From assembly GCA_017409005.1 (NCBI GenBank), contig JAFQTP010000008.1:51397-115396 (forward strand): DNA of 64,000 nucleotides, in the 5' to 3' direction. Source of the DNA: Clostridia bacterium (lineage in GTDB: Bacteria; Bacillota; Clostridia; Christensenellales; UBA1242). The notes under the pieces are model-generated. The model had not been told where the DNA came from and made no database searches. It was given only the letters and a program-made list of their open reading frames with translations. A program made the position numbers and the translations under genes. Shown here piece by piece: positions 36,441 through 44,635 of the stretch. Positions within the stretch are counted from its first letter, which is position 1; each line of letters begins with the position of its first letter.

Positions 36441-37286
36441 ATGATAAAATTTGGACCATCTGGAAACTGCAAAACCTTTTACGAGGCAGGCTATAAAAAG
36501 TCGGTTGAGGCTCCAAAATGGCTTGAATCGGTAGGTCTTACTGCTTATGAATATAGTTTTGGTAGAGGCATAACTTTGGGTGATGAAACTGCAGTAGAAC
36601 TTGGAAATGAGGCAAGAAAACATAATATTGAAGTAAGTATACATGCTCCTTATTACATTAACTTCGCAAACCCTGATCCAGATAAAATTGAAAACAGCAT
36701 TATGTATGTTGTCAATTCTCTAGAAAAGCTTAAGTTAATTGGTGGAAAACGTTTAGTTGTGCATCCGGCTTCTTGTGGAAAATTAGAACGCTCTGAAGCA
36801 TTAAAGCTAGCGAACAACAACTTAAAATTGCTAAAAGACAGATTAGACTCTTTAGGATATTCTGAATATTTAATTTGTCTTGAAACAATGGGAAAACCTG
36901 CTCAAATAGGAACATATAAAGAAGTTTTTGAAATGTGCAAAATTAGCGATAATTTCATTCCTACGCTAGATTTTGGTCATATTAATGCATTAACGCAAGG
37001 AACTTTAAAAACAGAAGCTGATTATCGTAAAATTATTGATTATATGTTTAAAGAATTAGGGGCTGAAAAAGCAAAAAAAGTACATATTCATTTTAGTAAA
37101 ATTGAATATGGTTCAAAAGGTGAAATTAGGCATTTAACATTGGCTGACGAAAAATATGGTCCCGAATTTGCGCCACTTGCAAAAGTTTTAAAAGAATATG
37201 ATATGAGTCCAGTGGTCATTTGTGAATCAAGTGAACTTATGGCTCACGATGCCTTAATTTTAAAAGAAATTTATAGTAAAGCGTAA
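36441..37286 (+). CDS. Endonuclease IV-like TIM-barrel protein
   Basis: 281 residues of the AP endonuclease family 2/xylose isomerase-like barrel. Likely metal ligands sit at conserved points: SIHAPYY (about 67), VVHP, CLETMG, TLDFGHINA, HIHFSK (about 216-221) and VICES. This layout matches Nfo, which cuts DNA at abasic sites, but the sequence is diverged (GPSGNC start in place of the usual GSHVS) so the substrate may differ. AAAGGAG precedes the ATG. Ends with a strong terminator. Confidence 0.75.
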   Translation: MIKFGPSGNCKTFYEAGYKKSVEAPKWLESVGLTAYEYSFGRGITLGDETAVELGNEARKHNIEVSIHAPYYINFANPDPDKIENSIMYVVNSLEKLKLIGGKRLVVHPASCGKLERSEALKLANNNLKLLKDRLDSLGYSEYLICLETMGKPAQIGTYKEVFEMCKISDNFIPTLDFGHINALTQGTLKTEADYRKIIDYMFKELGAEKAKKVHIHFSKIEYGSKGEIRHLTLADEKYGPEFAPLAKVLKEYDMSPVVICESSELMAHDALILKEIYSKA

Positions 37287-37308
37287 AAATTATAATAATT
37301 TGTTAATT

Positions 37309-37340
37309 AATGTCAAAACAAAATTGTTTTGGCATTTTTT
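37309..37340 (+). terminator. Rho-independent terminator after the endonuclease IV-like gene
   Basis: Twelve-base-pair stem (37309-37320 with 37325-37336, one G-U), four-base loop, T-run. It ends the rimP operon ahead of spoIIIA. Confidence 0.85.
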
Positions 37341-37411
37341 ATTGTTTTTAGTTTCATTATAAAACTCTTAAAAAAATATAAATAATTAAACCAAAATAAA
37401 GAGGGTTTAAT

Positions 37412-38314
37412 ATGTTTAAACAATTATTGCCTATCAACTTAGCTACAGCATTAAGCGAAATTAATTTTAATTTAATTAACGAAGTTAGGTTGCGTGCAAA
37501 TAAACCAATTGTTGTTAATGTTGCTGGGAAATGCTTTTATTTAAGTAATATAGGAGTAACGTCAAAAGCTAGTGAAGCAATTATTTGCGATGCTGGAATA
37601 ATTAGTGGTTTAATAAAAATTGTTAGCAATAATTCGTTATATAGTATTAACGACCAACTTATTAATGGTTATGTGCCATATATTGGTGGTGTTAGAATTG
37701 GTGTTGCGGGTGAAGTTGTTTCGGAACATGGCAACATTAAAACCGTAAAAAATATTACTTCGGTTAATATAAGAATACCACACCTAATTAAAAACTGCAG
37801 TTTAAGTGCATATGGTAGTTTAGTTAACAATGGTTGTGTTTATTCAACTTTAATATTGTCTTCGCCAGGTGCAGGTAAAACAACTTTTGTAAAAGATTTA
37901 ATTATGCAACTATCAAAACGTAATTTAAATTTAAGTATTTTGGTTGTTGACGAGCGTGGAGAACTAAGTGGCTCCAATTCAATTAATTTGGGTGATAACG
38001 TTGACGTTATTCTAAATAGCACAAAAAAGTTTGCTTTTCAAAATGGTATTAGAAGTTTAAATCCAGATGTTGTTGTTACAGATGAAATTAATTTAGATTC
38101 AGATTTAGAAACTATTGAAGAAGCCTTAACATGTGGAGTTAAAGTTATTGCAACAATTCATGCTAAAAACATTAACGATTTAAAAAATAAAAAATCATTT
38201 GCAATGCTATTAAATAAACAACTATTTAATAGGTATGTTGTTTTAAATAATAGTTGCGGTCCGGGAACTTTAGAAGGGGTGTACAACGAAAGTATGAGTT
38301 GTGTTTGTTGTTAA
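37412..38314 (+). CDS. spoIIIAA: Stage III sporulation protein AA
   Basis: Secretion-type ATPase of the SpoIIIA-SpoIIQ channel between mother cell and forespore. 300 residues; the Walker A motif is SSPGAGKTT (about 150-158), followed by VVDERGEL and VVTDEINL. The gene heads a complete eight-gene spoIIIA operon. GAGGG precedes the ATG. The promoter should be sigma-E type; I could not assign its elements with confidence. Confidence 0.94.
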   Translation: MFKQLLPINLATALSEINFNLINEVRLRANKPIVVNVAGKCFYLSNIGVTSKASEAIICDAGIISGLIKIVSNNSLYSINDQLINGYVPYIGGVRIGVAGEVVSEHGNIKTVKNITSVNIRIPHLIKNCSLSAYGSLVNNGCVYSTLILSSPGAGKTTFVKDLIMQLSKRNLNLSILVVDERGELSGSNSINLGDNVDVILNSTKKFAFQNGIRSLNPDVVVTDEINLDSDLETIEEALTCGVKVIATIHAKNINDLKNKKSFAMLLNKQLFNRYVVLNNSCGPGTLEGVYNESMSCVCC

Positions 38315-38315
38315 T

Positions 38316-38783
38316 ATGAAATTAATATTTTTAATTATTGTTTGTTTGGCGGTGTTTTATATTGGTTATTTATTTAGCAGTTATTATAAAAAGAAACTTC
38401 AAATTTTTCATGATTTAGAACAGATGTGTGATATTTTAGAAAATCAAATTCGATTTAAAAAAGAAGTTGCTGCAAAAATAATTGCTGATAATAGATATTT
38501 ATTTTCTAATGAATTCAATAGTTTAATTGATACATATTTTTTTAAAACAAGTTTTAATGAATTAAATTTATATTTGTCTGAAAAAGAACTTAACTTAATA
38601 AAAACATTTTTCGATTCGATTGGAATGTCTGATGTTGAAGGAGAGTTAAACAACATTAAAGCACACTCACAACAATTTAAAATGTATAATTTGGAACTTA
38701 AAACCAAAAACGAAAAAGTGGGTGAACTAGGAATAAAGTTGGGCTCACTTTGTGCACTTTTAATTTTTATTATTTTTATTTAA
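38316..38783 (+). CDS. spoIIIAB: Stage III sporulation protein AB
   Basis: 155 residues, with one N-terminal membrane segment (LIFLIIVCLAVFYIGYLFSS), a cytoplasmic helical domain of T2SS-F type and a C-terminal hydrophobic end. Contains the family stretch KVGELGIKLGSL. ATG 38316 lies one base after spoIIIAA; there is no clear ribosome binding site, so coupling is likely. A TTG at 38301 is an alternative start. Confidence 0.9.
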   Translation: MKLIFLIIVCLAVFYIGYLFSSYYKKKLQIFHDLEQMCDILENQIRFKKEVAAKIIADNRYLFSNEFNSLIDTYFFKTSFNELNLYLSEKELNLIKTFFDSIGMSDVEGELNNIKAHSQQFKMYNLELKTKNEKVGELGIKLGSLCALLIFIIFI

Positions 38784-38793
38784 TAGAGTAACT

Positions 38794-38991
38794 ATGGGAA
38801 TTGAAATTATTTTTAAAATTGCGGCAATAGGAATTTTAACAGCTGTAACAAATCAAATTTTAAAATATTCTGGCAAAGACGAAATTGCAATGCTTACTAC
38901 GCTTGCTGGAGTGGTTATAGTTTTGTTTATGGTTGTTAATATGATAAGTGAATTATTTGCCACCGTTAAACAATTATTTATGTTGTATTAG
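38794..38991 (+). CDS. spoIIIAC: Stage III sporulation protein AC
   Basis: 65-residue protein with two membrane segments; the pattern IFKIAAIGILTAVTNQILKY and EIAMLTTLAGVVIVLFMVV is characteristic of AC. It is a small subunit of the channel complex. Ten bases separate it from spoIIIAB. Confidence 0.92.
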   Translation: MGIEIIFKIAAIGILTAVTNQILKYSGKDEIAMLTTLAGVVIVLFMVVNMISELFATVKQLFMLY

Positions 38992-38997
38992 GTGTGT

Positions 38998-39384
38998 ATG
39001 GAAGTATTAAAAATTTTAGGGATTGGCATTGTAACATGTTTAGTTGTTATTATAGTTAAACAGGTTAAACCAGAGTTTTCAGTTGTTTTGCTTATAACTG
39101 GTTCGTGCATAATTTTATACTACATAATTGGGTATTTTGCCGATATACTGCATGTTTTTGACAATATCATAGTAAAAACAGGTATAAACACTGATTTGTT
39201 TACAACTATTTTGAAAATTGTTGGTATTGGTTATTTAATTGAGTTCGGTGCAGGTGTTTGCGTTGATTCCGGAAATCCTTCTATAGCAGATAAAATAATT
39301 TTGGCTGGTAAACTTATTATTTTAATTGTTGCAATGCCTATTATTACTAATTTATTAAACACAATAATTGGTTTGGTTCAATGA
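38998..39384 (+). CDS. spoIIIAD: Stage III sporulation protein AD
   Basis: 128-residue multispan membrane protein, related to AC. Start MEVLKILGIGIVTCLVVIIV fits the family; the ATG at 38998 is preferred over a GTG at 38992. The motif ILKIVGIGYLIEFGAGVCVD is typical. Overlaps spoIIIAE by four bases. Confidence 0.92.
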   Translation: MEVLKILGIGIVTCLVVIIVKQVKPEFSVVLLITGSCIILYYIIGYFADILHVFDNIIVKTGINTDLFTTILKIVGIGYLIEFGAGVCVDSGNPSIADKIILAGKLIILIVAMPIITNLLNTIIGLVQ

Positions 39385-40574
39385 AAAAATTTATAATTTT
39401 TTTATGTGTTTGTGTTGTGTGTTTTTTTAATGTTCAACCATCTTATTTAATTTATGCTAGTTCGAAAAATGAACAACTTCAGAATTTAGAAGAAGAACTT
39501 TCAGATAATGTTTTTACACAACTTTCAACTTTAGATTTTTCTGGTTTAGACTATTATTTAACTGAAATTAATAATTCTTATAGTTTTACAGATTTATCAA
39601 ATATTGAAGAAGTTGTTTCTAAAATTGCAGGTGGTGAATACTTTACCGACTTTTCAAGTGTGCTTGATGGTTTGATTAACATTTTATTTTCAAACATAAA
39701 AAATTTTATTCCAATAATTTTTTTAATAATTGCCATTGCTGTTGTTGCATCAATATTAAACTCTTTAAAGTCGTCTGTGATTGGTTCTGGTGTTAACGAT
39801 ATTATTCATTTCGTGTGTTATTCAGTTGTGGTGTTGTTGTTGGTTGCAAACGTTACTAAAGTTATTGATTTAACTAATTCTGCATTAACGAACATGACTA
39901 ATCAGATGGAAATTGTTTTTCCAATTTTATTAACATTGCTAACTGCTGTTGGTGGTGTTTCTAGTGTTGGAATTTATAAACCGATTGTTGCTGTTTTAAC
40001 ACAAGGAGTTGGTGTTGTATTTTCAAAGGTGTTGTTTCCAATTTTTGTTGTGTCTTTTATTTTTTTAATTGTTGGTAATTTAAGTAAAAACATTAAGCTT
40101 GATAAATTTTGTGGTTTTTTATCGAGTGTATTTAAGTGGATTGTTGGTTTTGTTTTTACTTTGTTTGCTTCTTTTTTAACAATTCAAGGTGTTAGTGCAG
40201 GAAAGTTTGATGGTATTAGTGTTAAAGCAACTAAGTTTGCAGTTAAAAGCTATGTTCCGCTTATTGGTGGATATATTTCAGATGGGTTTGATTTAATTTT
40301 ATGTGCTAGTGTAATTATTAAAAATGCTGTTGGTGTTGTAGGTTTAGTTTTAGTTTTGTTTACAATCATTTCGCCAGTTATTCAAATATTAGTTTTAAAA
40401 CTTGGGTTGCAACTAGTTTCAGCCATTCTGGAGCCTATTGGTGAAACGCAGATTAGTAATTTTGCTACAGGCTGTTCTAAAATTTTAATTTATCCTATTG
40501 TTTTAATTTTGGCTGTTGCGTTTATGTATGTTTTGTCGGTTGGGCTAATTATGACCACAGCAAATGTTGTGTAA
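39381..40574 (+). CDS. spoIIIAE: Stage III sporulation protein AE
   Basis: 397-residue polytopic membrane protein with an N-terminal signal-like segment (KFIIFLCVCVVCFFN), a periplasmic-side stretch (about 25-105) and then about seven membrane helices. Family landmarks such as TLLTAVGG and the SYVPLIGGYISDGFD element are present. Starts with an ATGA overlap on spoIIIAD. Confidence 0.93.
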   Translation: MKKFIIFLCVCVVCFFNVQPSYLIYASSKNEQLQNLEEELSDNVFTQLSTLDFSGLDYYLTEINNSYSFTDLSNIEEVVSKIAGGEYFTDFSSVLDGLINILFSNIKNFIPIIFLIIAIAVVASILNSLKSSVIGSGVNDIIHFVCYSVVVLLLVANVTKVIDLTNSALTNMTNQMEIVFPILLTLLTAVGGVSSVGIYKPIVAVLTQGVGVVFSKVLFPIFVVSFIFLIVGNLSKNIKLDKFCGFLSSVFKWIVGFVFTLFASFLTIQGVSAGKFDGISVKATKFAVKSYVPLIGGYISDGFDLILCASVIIKNAVGVVGLVLVLFTIISPVIQILVLKLGLQLVSAILEPIGETQISNFATGCSKILIYPIVLILAVAFMYVLSVGLIMTTANVV

Positions 40575-41058
40575 GGGGTTGAGTTTAATATTGTTGTCGT
40601 GGCTACTTAACATTGTTGGAATTGTTTTTATTGGTGTTATTTTAGATGTTGTTTTGCCAGATGGTAAAACAAATCAGTTTATTAAACATGTGTTTTCGGT
40701 GTTTATGTTGTTTGTTGTGGTTAGTCCGGTTTCTAATTGGGTTTCGAGCGCTTTTAATGTTGAGGTTAGTTCCGGTGTTACAGATAGTAATTTTTTGTAC
40801 GTTACTAATTTGGAGAAAATTAATGCTCTTGAAAAAGATATTGTTTCTGAGATTGAATCTGGTGGAATAAGTAATGTTTCGGTAATTATAAATGGGAATG
40901 TTTTTGAAGAAGTGTTAACAATTAATTCGGTTTATGTTGATGTTTCGAATGCTGTTTCTGAAAATAATTTAACAAAGTCTGAAGTTAAAGACTTTGTTTT
41001 AGATAAAATTTTGATAAATGTAGATGTTGTTAAAGAGGATATTGTTTTTTATGGCTGA
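40564..41058 (+). CDS. spoIIIAF: Stage III sporulation protein AF
   Basis: 164 residues: two N-terminal membrane segments (LSLILLSWLLNIVGIVFIGV; FIKHVFSVFMLFVVVSPV) followed by a soluble domain with a ring-building fold. The ATG at 40564 overlaps spoIIIAE by 11 bases; TTG codons at 40579 and 40591 are other possible starts, since the family begins near the SWLLN segment. DVVLP is a family hallmark. Confidence 0.88.
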   Translation: MLCKGLSLILLSWLLNIVGIVFIGVILDVVLPDGKTNQFIKHVFSVFMLFVVVSPVSNWVSSAFNVEVSSGVTDSNFLYVTNLEKINALEKDIVSEIESGGISNVSVIINGNVFEEVLTINSVYVDVSNAVSENNLTKSEVKDFVLDKILINVDVVKEDIVFYG

Positions 41059-41767
41059 TAAAATATATGTTGAAAATTTGGAACGAAATAATAAAATTAA
41101 TGTTTGCTCTAATAAAGATTCTAAAAAATCAATATTTTCAAAATTGATAAACTTTTTTAGTGTTTTTAGTAAAGAGAATAAAAATGGCGTACATGTAGAT
41201 AAGTTGGAAAATGCTGAAAACAATCAAACCAATTCTAAAAAAGAAAATAATATTACAAAATTCTTCAAAATCAAGCAGGTTAAAACTGCGGTTATTGTTC
41301 TAATTTTTAGTGTTGTTGCATTACTTATATTAAGCAGTTCATTTAGCGCAGAGGGTAGTAAAACTAAAGAATATTCAAGCTATATGACTAGCTTGGAATA
41401 TTGTGAAAAGCTTGAACATAAACTTATGGACGTGCTAGGAGGTATAAGTGGTGTAGGAAACATAAAAGTTATGGTTGCAGTTGAAAGTAGCCCAGAAATT
41501 AAAATTGCTACTAGTACCGACGAAAGAACGAACACAACCACAAACGGAACAAATGTTACTACTAATACAACTGTGGTTTCAGACCCGGTTATTGTTACGG
41601 GTTCGGGCGAAAATAATCCGTTAATTTTAAGCGAAAAAACACCACAAATAACAGGGGTTATTGTGGTTGCTGAGGGCGCAAAAGATGTTAAGGTTAGGCT
41701 AAATTTATTAGAGGCTGTTGAAGCACTTTTAAATGTTTCAACAAATAACATTCAAATTTATTATTGA
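41051..41767 (+). CDS. spoIIIAG: Stage III sporulation protein AG
   Basis: 238 residues; a long polar N-terminus (1-75), one membrane segment (AVIVLIFSVVALLILSSS) and the ring-building motif domain (YCEKLEHKLMDVLGGISGVG onward). In Bacillus this protein forms a large 30-subunit ring in the channel. The ATG at 41051 overlaps spoIIIAF by eight bases. Serine/threonine-rich insert about 158-190. Confidence 0.92.
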   Translation: MADKIYVENLERNNKINVCSNKDSKKSIFSKLINFFSVFSKENKNGVHVDKLENAENNQTNSKKENNITKFFKIKQVKTAVIVLIFSVVALLILSSSFSAEGSKTKEYSSYMTSLEYCEKLEHKLMDVLGGISGVGNIKVMVAVESSPEIKIATSTDERTNTTTNGTNVTTNTTVVSDPVIVTGSGENNPLILSEKTPQITGVIVVAEGAKDVKVRLNLLEAVEALLNVSTNNIQIYY

Positions 41768-41780
41768 TTGGAGGGGTAAA

Positions 41781-42263
41781 ATGAAATCGTTATCAAAGAA
41801 AAAGAAATTTTTTATTATTTCAGGTTTTTGTTTATTGCTGGTTGTTACTGGTGTTTTAAACATTGTGTTAAACAACAAAATTGCAACTGAGGCAAGTAAC
41901 ACTGCTGTTACTGCGGGCAACTTTTTTACTACATACAGAACTGATAGAACCGACACTAGAAATGAAGAGATTTTATATTTAGATGCAATTATTGCAAGTT
42001 CTAGTGCTAGTGCAGAAAGTAAAACAGCTGCTGAAAATAAAAAGTCGGAACTTATTGCTTTAATGGAAACGGAACTTGCCTTAGAGGGGTTAATTAAAGC
42101 AAAGGGTTTTGAAGATGTTGTTGTTTCAACTTCTACATCTAACATTAATGTAATTGTTAAAAGTGCCGAATTAAATGAAGCAGAGGTTGCACAAATTGTT
42201 GATATTATTGAAGGTCAAACAGAATATGGCTTAGATAATATTAAAATATTCCCAGTAGAATAA
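41781..42263 (+). CDS. spoIIIAH: Stage III sporulation protein AH
   Basis: 160-residue mother-cell partner of SpoIIQ. One N-terminal membrane segment (FFIISGFCLLLVVTGVLNIV), a YRTDRTDTRNEEILYLDAII helix (very typical) and a C-terminal YscJ/FliF-like domain with ILVK-type strands. Shorter than the 218-residue Bacillus protein. GGAGGGG precedes the ATG at 41781; the longer in-frame reading upstream has no start signal. Confidence 0.93.
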   Translation: MKSLSKKKKFFIISGFCLLLVVTGVLNIVLNNKIATEASNTAVTAGNFFTTYRTDRTDTRNEEILYLDAIIASSSASAESKTAAENKKSELIALMETELALEGLIKAKGFEDVVVSTSTSNINVIVKSAELNEAEVAQIVDIIEGQTEYGLDNIKIFPVE

Positions 42264-42292
42264 TTGCTAAATTAAAAAAATAATGCTATTAT
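42264..42292 (+). promoter_or_regulatory. Promoter of asp23
   Basis: TTGCTA (42264-42269), 17-base spacer, extended -10 TGC-TATTAT (42284-42292). Starts just past the spoIIIAH stop. Confidence 0.6.
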
Positions 42293-42320
42293 TTATGTAA
42301 CGATTTTAAAGGGGAAAACC

Positions 42321-42704
42321 ATGTTATACAACAATACTGATGCAACAAATAAAGTAACAAAAGGTAACGTTACATTTAATAAAAATATTATTTTATCGGT
42401 AGTTAATTTGGCCGCTAAAGAAATTTCTGGTGTTAGTTCGCTAGTTGCAAACTTTGGTTCTGCATTAAAACGTTGGTTTGGAAATAACTACTATGAAGGT
42501 GTTAAACTAACCAACAATAATGGCAAACTAAATGTTGATGTTTATTTAAATGTTTATTATGGATATAATGTTTCAGAAATTTCATATAGAGTTCAAGAAA
42601 ACATTAAAAATAGTTTATCTAGTATGATTGATGTTGAAATTGATAAAGTTAATGTTCATGTGTTGGGTGTTGACTTCATTAAAGAGGAAGAAGATAAAAA
42701 TTAG
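42321..42704 (+). CDS. Asp23/Gls24 family protein (YqhY-like)
   Basis: 127-residue alkaline-shock protein family member. VTFNKNIILSVVNLAAKEISGV and LNVYYGYNVSEISYRVQENI are characteristic. In Firmicutes the homologue YqhY is encoded between the acc genes and nusB; accB and accC are missing here. It is thought to affect lipid synthesis or membrane stress, unproven. AAAGGGG precedes the ATG. Confidence 0.9.
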   Translation: MLYNNTDATNKVTKGNVTFNKNIILSVVNLAAKEISGVSSLVANFGSALKRWFGNNYYEGVKLTNNNGKLNVDVYLNVYYGYNVSEISYRVQENIKNSLSSMIDVEIDKVNVHVLGVDFIKEEEDKN

Positions 42705-42725
42705 CCTTGAATGGCTAATTTTTTT
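42696..42725 (+). terminator. Rho-independent terminator after asp23
   Basis: Stem AATTAGCC/GGCTAATT (42699-42706, 42713-42720), six-base loop, T-run. Confidence 0.88.
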
Positions 42726-42791
42726 ATGTTATAATTCTTTTGCGTTATATAAATAATATATTAATTTATTTATATTTTACTTTAATATTTA

Positions 42792-42820
42792 ATGAAAAAA
42801 AATAAAAGATGTGCTATACT
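42792..42820 (+). promoter_or_regulatory. Promoter of nusB-xseA-xseB-proS
   Basis: Extended -10 TGC-TATACT (42812-42820) with ATGAAA 17 bases before it (42792-42797). Confidence 0.55.
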
Positions 42821-42853
42821 ACTAATGTTTAAAATAATAAGGAAGAAATTTTT

Positions 42854-43249
42854 ATGAGCAGAATTTTAGCAAGAGATACAATTTTTAAATTAACTTTTGA
42901 ACTTTGTTTTCATAAACCCGAAGAGGGTTGTTATTATGAAGAAATGTTGCAAGAAAATAAATTGGACGAAGAAAATTTAACCTTTGTTAAAGAATTTTAT
43001 GAGGGTATTGTTGAACATTTTGATGAACTAAAGGAAATTGTTAGTAAAAATATAAAAGGTTATACTTTAGATAGATTATTTAAAGTTGATTTGGCAATTT
43101 TGATTATGGCAACTTATGAGCTTGTTTATTATAAGAAAAATTCTGTAAACATTGTTGCAAACGAAGCGGTTGAACTTGCAAAAAAATATAGCACAGAAAA
43201 AAGTTATTCGTTTATTAATGCCGTTGTTGCTAATATTGCTAAAAATTAA
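42854..43249 (+). CDS. nusB: Transcription antitermination factor NusB
   Basis: 131-residue all-helical protein that binds boxA of rRNA transcripts with S10. Start RILARDTIFKLTFELCFH, central LDRLFKVDLAILIMATYEL and NIVANEAVELAKKYSTEKSYSFINAV (split by family-typical positions) fit well. AAGGAAG precedes the ATG. Followed by xseA, a common order. Confidence 0.94.
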   Translation: MSRILARDTIFKLTFELCFHKPEEGCYYEEMLQENKLDEENLTFVKEFYEGIVEHFDELKEIVSKNIKGYTLDRLFKVDLAILIMATYELVYYKKNSVNIVANEAVELAKKYSTEKSYSFINAVVANIAKN

Positions 43250-43254
43250 TTATA

Positions 43255-44424
43255 ATGAGTGAACAATATTTAAGCGTTGGACAAGTTAATAATTATATAA
43301 AAAATATTTTTGAGGCAGAGGTTATGCTTCAAAATATTTGTATTTATGGTGAAGTTAGTAGTTATAAAATTTCTAATAATATTGCCTATTTTAATTTAAC
43401 GGACGAAACAGGATTAATATCTTGTGTTCTTTTTAATGCAAATAGGTTTGATGTTCCAAACGTTGGCGATGTAATTTTGGCTGTTGGCAGCGTTTCATAT
43501 TACGCCAAAGGTGGTAAACTTTCGTTTAATGCTAACCATATTGCACCATATGGTAAGGGCGTTTTGTATGAAAAATTTTTAAAATTAAAAGCTGAATTGG
43601 AAAGTAAGGGATATTTTGATTTGGCTCGAAAAAAACCTCTTCCCGCAAGGGTGAATAGAATTGGTGTTGTAACTAGTTCAACAGGTGCAGTTATTCAGGA
43701 TATTATAAATGTTACAACCAGGCGAAACCCAACTGTGAACATTGTGCTTTATCCAGCAAAAGTTCAGGGGGTTGGTGCTGAGGTTGAAATAGCTAATGGG
43801 ATAAATTTTTTTAGTGATTATAATGTAGATGTTGTAATTGTTGCTCGTGGTGGTGGAAGTATTGAAGATTTGCAACCATTTAACACCGAGATTGTTGCAA
43901 CCGCAACATATAATTGCAAAAAGCCAATTGTTTCAGCTGTTGGGCATGAAACCGATTTTACAATAATCGATTTTGTTTCTGATTTGCGTGCTCCTACGCC
44001 ATCTGCTGCAGCTGAATGTGTTGTTAATAATTTGGCTGATGATTTGAGTGCTGTTGAAAATTATTACAACTATTTTTACAATTGTGTTATAAATAGGTGT
44101 AATGCAGTTGTAAGCGTAGCGGATAATTTGATTGATAAAATTTGTTATGCTTCCGAGGCTAAACTTTTTAAGGTTGAAAAAGAACTTGATAGTTTATTTG
44201 CTGGTATTAAACATAAAACAGATTTAATTTATACTAATTTTGAGCGTAAACTTGATGTTTTAAATACACGGCTTATTTCGTTAAACCCAACAATTCCTTT
44301 AAATAAGGGATATGTTAAGGTTGAAAATGAAAACAAAACAATTACTTTGGCTAGTGATATTGAATCTGGTAAACAATATAGCTTAATTTTTAAAGATGGC
44401 AAGAAAAATGTTGTAGGAGTTTAA
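43255..44424 (+). CDS. xseA: Exodeoxyribonuclease VII large subunit
   Basis: 389 residues: an N-terminal OB fold (about 1-100, with ICIYGEVSSYKIS and AYFNLTDETGLISCVLF), then the catalytic region with GVVTSSTGAVIQDI, VIVARGGGSIEDL, AVGHETDFTI and DLRAPTPSAAAE, and a C-terminal coiled coil. Works with XseB to degrade single-stranded DNA. It starts five bases after nusB with a weak ribosome binding site. Confidence 0.96.
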   Translation: MSEQYLSVGQVNNYIKNIFEAEVMLQNICIYGEVSSYKISNNIAYFNLTDETGLISCVLFNANRFDVPNVGDVILAVGSVSYYAKGGKLSFNANHIAPYGKGVLYEKFLKLKAELESKGYFDLARKKPLPARVNRIGVVTSSTGAVIQDIINVTTRRNPTVNIVLYPAKVQGVGAEVEIANGINFFSDYNVDVVIVARGGGSIEDLQPFNTEIVATATYNCKKPIVSAVGHETDFTIIDFVSDLRAPTPSAAAECVVNNLADDLSAVENYYNYFYNCVINRCNAVVSVADNLIDKICYASEAKLFKVEKELDSLFAGIKHKTDLIYTNFERKLDVLNTRLISLNPTIPLNKGYVKVENENKTITLASDIESGKQYSLIFKDGKKNVVGV

Positions 44425-44425
44425 A

Positions 44426-44635
44426 ATGAATATTGATGAGAAACTAAAAAAACTTCAAGAAATTGCTGATAAACTTGATAAGAATGAGGTTGCATTTGAA
44501 GAAAGTTTAAAGCTTTTTGAAGAGGGTAGTAAAATTGTTAAAGAACTTTATTCAGAGCTAAATAATGCTAAAGGTAAAGTTACAATTTTAAAACAAGAGT
44601 TAGATAAATTTAAAGAAGAAGGAATGGATGAATAA
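44426..44635 (+). CDS. xseB: Exodeoxyribonuclease VII small subunit
   Basis: 69-residue helical hairpin protein; KLKKLQEIADKLDKNEVAFE and ESLKLFEEGSKIVKE are typical. TAGGAG precedes the ATG. It overlaps the proS start by eight bases. Confidence 0.94.
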   Translation: MNIDEKLKKLQEIADKLDKNEVAFEESLKLFEEGSKIVKELYSELNNAKGKVTILKQELDKFKEEGMDE

